From Ruminococcaceae bacterium UBA1772 (GTDB taxonomy: Bacteria > Bacillota > Clostridia > Oscillospirales > Acutalibacteraceae): 8,423 bases of DNA. Positions within the stretch are counted from its first letter, which is position 1. Every line of letters starts with the position of its first letter. The DNA lies in assembly GCA_002314645.1 (NCBI GenBank), contig DCGS01000068.1, positions 780 through 9,202 on the forward strand. The letters are read 5' to 3'. Of the stretch, positions 5,535 through 8,423 are shown one piece after another. The notes beneath the pieces were generated by a model, which was not told the origin of the DNA, did no database searches, and saw only the letters and a program-made list of their open reading frames with translations. The translations under genes and the position numbers were made by a program.

Positions 5535-6761
5535 TTATTTTTCTGCGTTGTCAGAGGTTGAGCCCTGATTCAAAATGTCTAATGCTTTTTGAATGTGTGG
5601 ATCTTCTGCTTCTGACATAATTCCAATTTTAGATGACTGCTCATCTGTGAGTGTTATTTCATAGTCAGGCTTCAAACCTTTGTTGTTATATGACTCGCTC
5701 TTATATGGAAGTATTTCTGCAATTGTAAGTACTACTGCACCGCCGTCATCAAACTGATGTACCTCCTGCATAGTACCAATACCATTTGTGGTTGTTCCAA
5801 TAAGTTCTGCCTTGCCGAAGTCACGGAGGTCACATGCAAAAAGTTCTGCAGGACCAGATGTCTTACCATTTACAAGAACCATCATTGGAAGAACAATACA
5901 GTCTGAGTCAGATGGATAAGTCTTAATTGTCTTACCATCCTTACCAACAGCTGTAGCCATGGCTGCCGTTCCATCTGTTGCAACTGGAACAAGAATATCA
6001 AGCACCTCTGTTGCATACTTAATACTGCCTTCAGAGCAATTTCTAACGTCAAATACAATTGCTGTGCAGTTGTTGCTCTTAAGAGTCTTTATTGCATCCT
6101 TAAACTGAGAAATAGTATTCTCATAGAATGCGTTAATTGAAACAATACCAACTGTTCCAACCATCTTGACATTTACAGTTGAAAGGCTGTAACCCATTAC
6201 AAGATTCTCTGTCTTGGTTTCACCTTTTCTTACATAAGTCACGTTTACGCTTGAAAGCTTTTCTCCTTCAAGGCTAGAAAGAAGTGACTTGTAATTCTTT
6301 GCTGTAACATCTGTATTATCTATACTTGTAATTTCGTCGCCCACTTTAATGCCTGCGGCTTCAGCAGGTGATGATATTGCAACTGCAGTTACATAAAGAT
6401 GACCTGTCTCCTTGTTAAATGTACAAGTAAGGCCTGTACCTGACATCTTACCACGAAGTTTGTTGTAGTAGTTAACATATTCAGTTGAAGTAAGATAATA
6501 TGAAGCTGGATCGTTAAGGCCTTTAATATAGCCTTCAGCAATTCCTGCGTTTACAGAATCTGAAGAAATATCTCCAAAGAATTCCTCTCTTACAAGCTCG
6601 TCAACCTCTGAAAGGTTTGAATACATTGACGTTCTATTTGTAAGGTCACCAATAAGATTATTGTATACGCTCATTGAAACTTTCATAGTAATGGCAATTG
6701 TAGCTGCCATTACTATGAAGAGAATTGCAAGACCAGTACCAAGAGGTATTTTTTTATTCAT
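5535..6761 (-). CDS. S41 (CtpA-type) PDZ protein, probably catalytically degenerate
   Basis: A 408-residue membrane-anchored protein from the ATG at 6761. Residues about 5-28 are a single hydrophobic anchor after MNKK. There follows a helical S41 N-terminal segment (LVREEFFGDIS, YIKGLNDPASYYL), a PDZ domain at about 105-190 (SGTGLTCTF, VGDEITSIDNTDV) and an S41 fold at about 200-370. Active C-terminal processing proteases carry a serine in NGxSASASE and a lysine in TFGKG. Here the aligned segments read NGKTSGPAE and TNGIG: glycine at the serine site (a serine lies one residue earlier, Ser302) and isoleucine 328 for lysine. The usual NPGG loop is CSEG. Peptidase activity is therefore doubtful. 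An in-frame TTG at 6779 lacks a ribosome site, while AAGGTGG (6767-6773) fits the ATG. It is the last gene of the ftsX operon, 10 bases after the M23 gene, so a scaffold or regulatory role in wall hydrolysis is inferred. Confidence 0.88.
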   Translation of the reverse strand: MNKKIPLGTGLAILFIVMAATIAITMKVSMSVYNNLIGDLTNRTSMYSNLSEVDELVREEFFGDISSDSVNAGIAEGYIKGLNDPASYYLTSTEYVNYYNKLRGKMSGTGLTCTFNKETGHLYVTAVAISSPAEAAGIKVGDEITSIDNTDVTAKNYKSLLSSLEGEKLSSVNVTYVRKGETKTENLVMGYSLSTVNVKMVGTVGIVSINAFYENTISQFKDAIKTLKSNNCTAIVFDVRNCSEGSIKYATEVLDILVPVATDGTAAMATAVGKDGKTIKTYPSDSDCIVLPMMVLVNGKTSGPAELFACDLRDFGKAELIGTTTNGIGTMQEVHQFDDGGAVVLTIAEILPYKSESYNNKGLKPDYEITLTDEQSSKIGIMSEAEDPHIQKALDILNQGSTSDNAEK

Positions 6762-6766
6762 ACGTA

Positions 6767-6773
6767 CCACCTT
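6767..6773 (-). promoter_or_regulatory. Ribosome binding site deciding the S41 start
   Basis: Minus-strand AAGGTGG overlaps the M23 gene's TAA stop and lies 5 bases from the ATG at 6761. The alternative TTG at 6779 sits upstream of it with no ribosome site of its own. The overlap suggests coupled translation of the two proteins. Confidence 0.65.
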
Positions 6774-8103
6774 AGCCAAGTTTAATGTAGTTCATTGGGT
6801 TTGCTGGGTTTCCATTTACACGAACTTCAAAGTGAAGGTGGAAACCTGTTGAGTAACCAGTACATCCCATTACACCAATTTTCTGTCCAGCTGAAACGTG
6901 CTGTCCCTTATAAACTGAAACAGAAGACATATGACCATAACGTGTAACTACACCATTACCATGGTCAATAAATACACAGTTACCGTATGTGCTGTAGTGA
7001 GGATCTTGGTAACGATAACTCTTTGGATAGTTATGTCCACATTCATTACTTACATAAATAACTGTACCAGAAGCTGATGCAACAATGTTTGTACCACCAC
7101 TGCTTGCACCCGAACGGCAAATGTCTACACCCTTGTGGTTTGACTGTGACTCACCGCCCATTGTTCTGTAGCCGTATCCTGAAGATACCCAACAGCCAGA
7201 TGTTGGAGAAACTGGCCATACCATGCTACCAACTGAACCAGAACCGTGTGAAGCAATACCGTTGATCATTGCATCAATTTGTGCTTCGTATGCATCCTGC
7301 TTTGCTTTCAAAGATGCTTCATAGCTCTTAAGTTCTCTATTGTCTTTTGAAAGACCAGAAAGATAAGAAGTAAGCTTTGACTTTTTAGCATCAAGATCTA
7401 CTTTCTTAGAAACAACAACTGACTTGTCTTCTTCGACCTCAGTTCTTGCCTTCTTAATGTCTTCCTTGTTTTCTTCAAGTTGAACCTTCTTTTCTTCAAG
7501 TTGCTTTTTCATTTCATTGAGCTCTTTAATTTCAGCCTGAAGCTGTTCAACAATTTTGTTGTCGTGAGCTGCAATTTGAGCAACAAGTTCAAGTCTTGTA
7601 AGGAGCGATTCAAAGCTGTCTGCATCAAGGATTATTTCTACTGTTGAAACATTTCCTGTCATATACATTGCACGAAGGCGCTGTCCAAGCAATTTCTGTG
7701 TTTCAGCAATGGCAGATTTTTGAACCTCCATTTTATTCTCTGTCTCTTTAACGCTTGTTTCTATTGCAGAAATTTGGTTATTAAGAGCACCAATCTGAGA
7801 ATTAAGAAGATTAATCTTCTTGTTATATGCATCTATTTCTGATTGAACTGAATCTATTTGCTTTTGAAGTGCGCTAGCCTTTTCAGATGCTGCATCTATT
7901 TCTTTTTGAAGAGATGCTTGCTTTTCTTTACTTTCCTGAATTTCCTTATCAAGAGCTGCAATTTGCTCTTTTCTCTGAACAATTTCAGGGTCATCCTTTG
8001 TATATTCACCATAGTTTTTGGCATATGCAAAAGGGAAAGCTAAAGACGCTACAAACACAAGGCACATTAAAAGCGCAACGACTGATTTAAACTTAGTCTT
8101 CAT
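6772..8103 (-). CDS. Secreted coiled-coil M23 peptidoglycan endopeptidase (PcsB/CwlO/EnvC-like)
   Basis: A 443-residue exported protein. Residues 1-28 are a signal peptide (MKTKFK, hydrophobic core, AYA cleavage site). Residues about 38-135 and 180-280 are long heptad-like coiled coils rich in K, E, Q and L, separated by a short segment (RLRAMYMTGNVSTVEIIL, then SFESLLTRLELVAQIAAHD). This segment is characteristic of the FtsX-interacting domain of PcsB, CwlO and EnvC. The C-terminal LytM/M23 domain (about 300-440) keeps its zinc ligands: His323 and Asp327 in NHKGVDI, His424 in HLHFEV, plus YGHM and His422. It should thus be an active peptide-crosslink hydrolase, unlike E. coli EnvC, whose site is degenerate. 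It overlaps ftsX by 11 bases, fitting control of its activity by FtsEX during division or elongation. Five cysteines and an insert at about 353-376 are unusual. Confidence 0.93.
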   Translation of the reverse strand: MKTKFKSVVALLMCLVFVASLAFPFAYAKNYGEYTKDDPEIVQRKEQIAALDKEIQESKEKQASLQKEIDAASEKASALQKQIDSVQSEIDAYNKKINLLNSQIGALNNQISAIETSVKETENKMEVQKSAIAETQKLLGQRLRAMYMTGNVSTVEIILDADSFESLLTRLELVAQIAAHDNKIVEQLQAEIKELNEMKKQLEEKKVQLEENKEDIKKARTEVEEDKSVVVSKKVDLDAKKSKLTSYLSGLSKDNRELKSYEASLKAKQDAYEAQIDAMINGIASHGSGSVGSMVWPVSPTSGCWVSSGYGYRTMGGESQSNHKGVDICRSGASSGGTNIVASASGTVIYVSNECGHNYPKSYRYQDPHYSTYGNCVFIDHGNGVVTRYGHMSSVSVYKGQHVSAGQKIGVMGCTGYSTGFHLHFEVRVNGNPANPMNYIKLG

Positions 8104-8423
8104 CGCTTACAACACTTCCTTGCTCTTTAAGATATCTGCTCATTGAAACAATACTTCCTACTGTACCTGCGAGTATACCAATAAGTATGAATGCTCCGAG
8201 CATTGGGAACGCACAAGAAATAAATGGAATTGCTGAACCACCAAACAAAGTAAAGATTGAACCAAGAGACTTAAGAGTAAGCTCATAAAGTCCAAATACT
8301 AAGAGAAGTGAAATAACACCGGAAATAATACCAAGTACAATTCCTTCAATTATGAATGGCCATCTAATAAACCAGTTTGTTGCACCAACGGCCTTCATAA
8401 TGCTTATTTCAAGACGTCTGTTA
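8093..8423 (-). CDS. ftsX: Cell division protein FtsX, C-terminal part (5' end outside window)
   Basis: The last 109 codons of FtsX, the membrane subunit of the FtsEX ABC-type complex. The visible part begins NRRLEISIMKAVGATNWFIR, the highly conserved FtsX segment before the third membrane helix. It continues with WPFIIEGIVLGIISGVISL and a final helix (FPMLGAFILIGILAGTVGSI), ending in a short cytoplasmic tail. The internal Met at 8398 is not the start, because the reading frame continues to the window edge. FtsE ATP binding is transmitted through FtsX to extracellular coiled-coil hydrolases; the overlapping downstream M23 gene is just such a partner. ftsE is expected immediately beyond the right edge. 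Confidence 0.95.
   Translation of the reverse strand, partial: NRRLEISIMKAVGATNWFIRWPFIIEGIVLGIISGVISLLLVFGLYELTLKSLGSIFTLFGGSAIPFISCAFPMLGAFILIGILAGTVGSIVSMSRYLKEQGSVVSDED

Noticed and set aside
6762..6779. TTG start giving a 414-residue S41 protein
   Set aside because: No ribosome site precedes it, and the good AAGGTGG lies downstream of it at the right distance from the ATG at 6761.
7261..7990. Repeat-like AAG/TTC-rich stretch suggesting a nucleotide repeat
   Set aside because: It is the coding signature of the coiled-coil heptads (Lys, Glu, Gln codons), not a separate DNA repeat.
8019..8103. Lipoprotein signal (Cys14 in LLMC) for the M23 protein
   Set aside because: The residues around Cys14 do not fit a lipobox and the hydrophobic core continues beyond it; AYA at 26-28 fits an ordinary signal peptidase site.
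8396..8398. ATG as start of a 101-residue membrane protein
   Set aside because: The frame continues upstream into the conserved FtsX segment (RRLEISIMK), so this is an internal methionine of a gene cut by the window edge.
1..8423. CRISPR array, IS element, phage or toxin-antitoxin locus
   Set aside because: No spaced direct repeats, transposase-like frames, terminal inverted repeats or small toxin-like gene pairs were found on either strand.

Overview
The window looks like a chromosomal segment of a low-GC Gram-positive bacterium, most likely an anaerobic member of the Clostridia. The clues are AT-rich DNA, strong AGGAGG-type ribosome binding sites, textbook sigma-A promoters, an FtsX/PcsB-CwlO-type cell-wall module, and an oxygen-independent flavin/iron-sulfur dehydrogenase operon of the GlpA type. 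Genus cannot be fixed from sequence reading alone. No mobile element, CRISPR array, tRNA or rRNA was seen. Gene density is high and no gene-free stretch exceeds about 150 bases.

Bases 1-4084 (minus strand): a tightly packed redox operon. Its order of transcription is a GlpA/DAO-family FAD dehydrogenase with an N-terminal BON-like extension and a C-terminal four-cysteine [2Fe-2S] domain; a pyridine-nucleotide-disulfide-type FAD oxidoreductase; a small DUF1667 cysteine protein; and an alkyl-DHAP-synthase-like FAD-linked oxidase that runs off the left edge. The first three genes overlap by 4-8 bases and the fourth starts 4 bases after the third. A consensus sigma-A promoter and a 6-6-6 inverted repeat (candidate repressor operator) lie upstream. 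A TetR-family regulator is transcribed divergently and is the obvious candidate controller.

Bases 4085-5524 (plus strand): the TetR regulator, then a GntR-family (HutC/UTRA type) regulator. Between them a 17-bp-stem hairpin carries a perfect -35 box in its loop and the -10 box at its 3' foot. It could therefore be tetR's terminator, gntR's promoter/operator, or both. A perfect 36-base palindrome flanked by A/T runs closes the regulator block and serves as a terminator for both converging units.

Bases 5535-8423 (minus strand): a cell-division/cell-wall hydrolysis module in the usual Firmicutes order ftsX - coiled-coil M23 endopeptidase (PcsB/CwlO/EnvC-like) - S41 'carboxy-terminal processing protease' with PDZ domain. 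FtsX, with FtsE, normally activates the extracellular coiled-coil hydrolase. The M23 zinc ligands are intact, but the S41 protein has lost the residues aligned with the catalytic serine and lysine. It looks like a membrane-anchored pseudoprotease, the most interesting observation here. The two modules (redox operon and cell-wall operon) appear functionally unrelated and are separated by the regulators.
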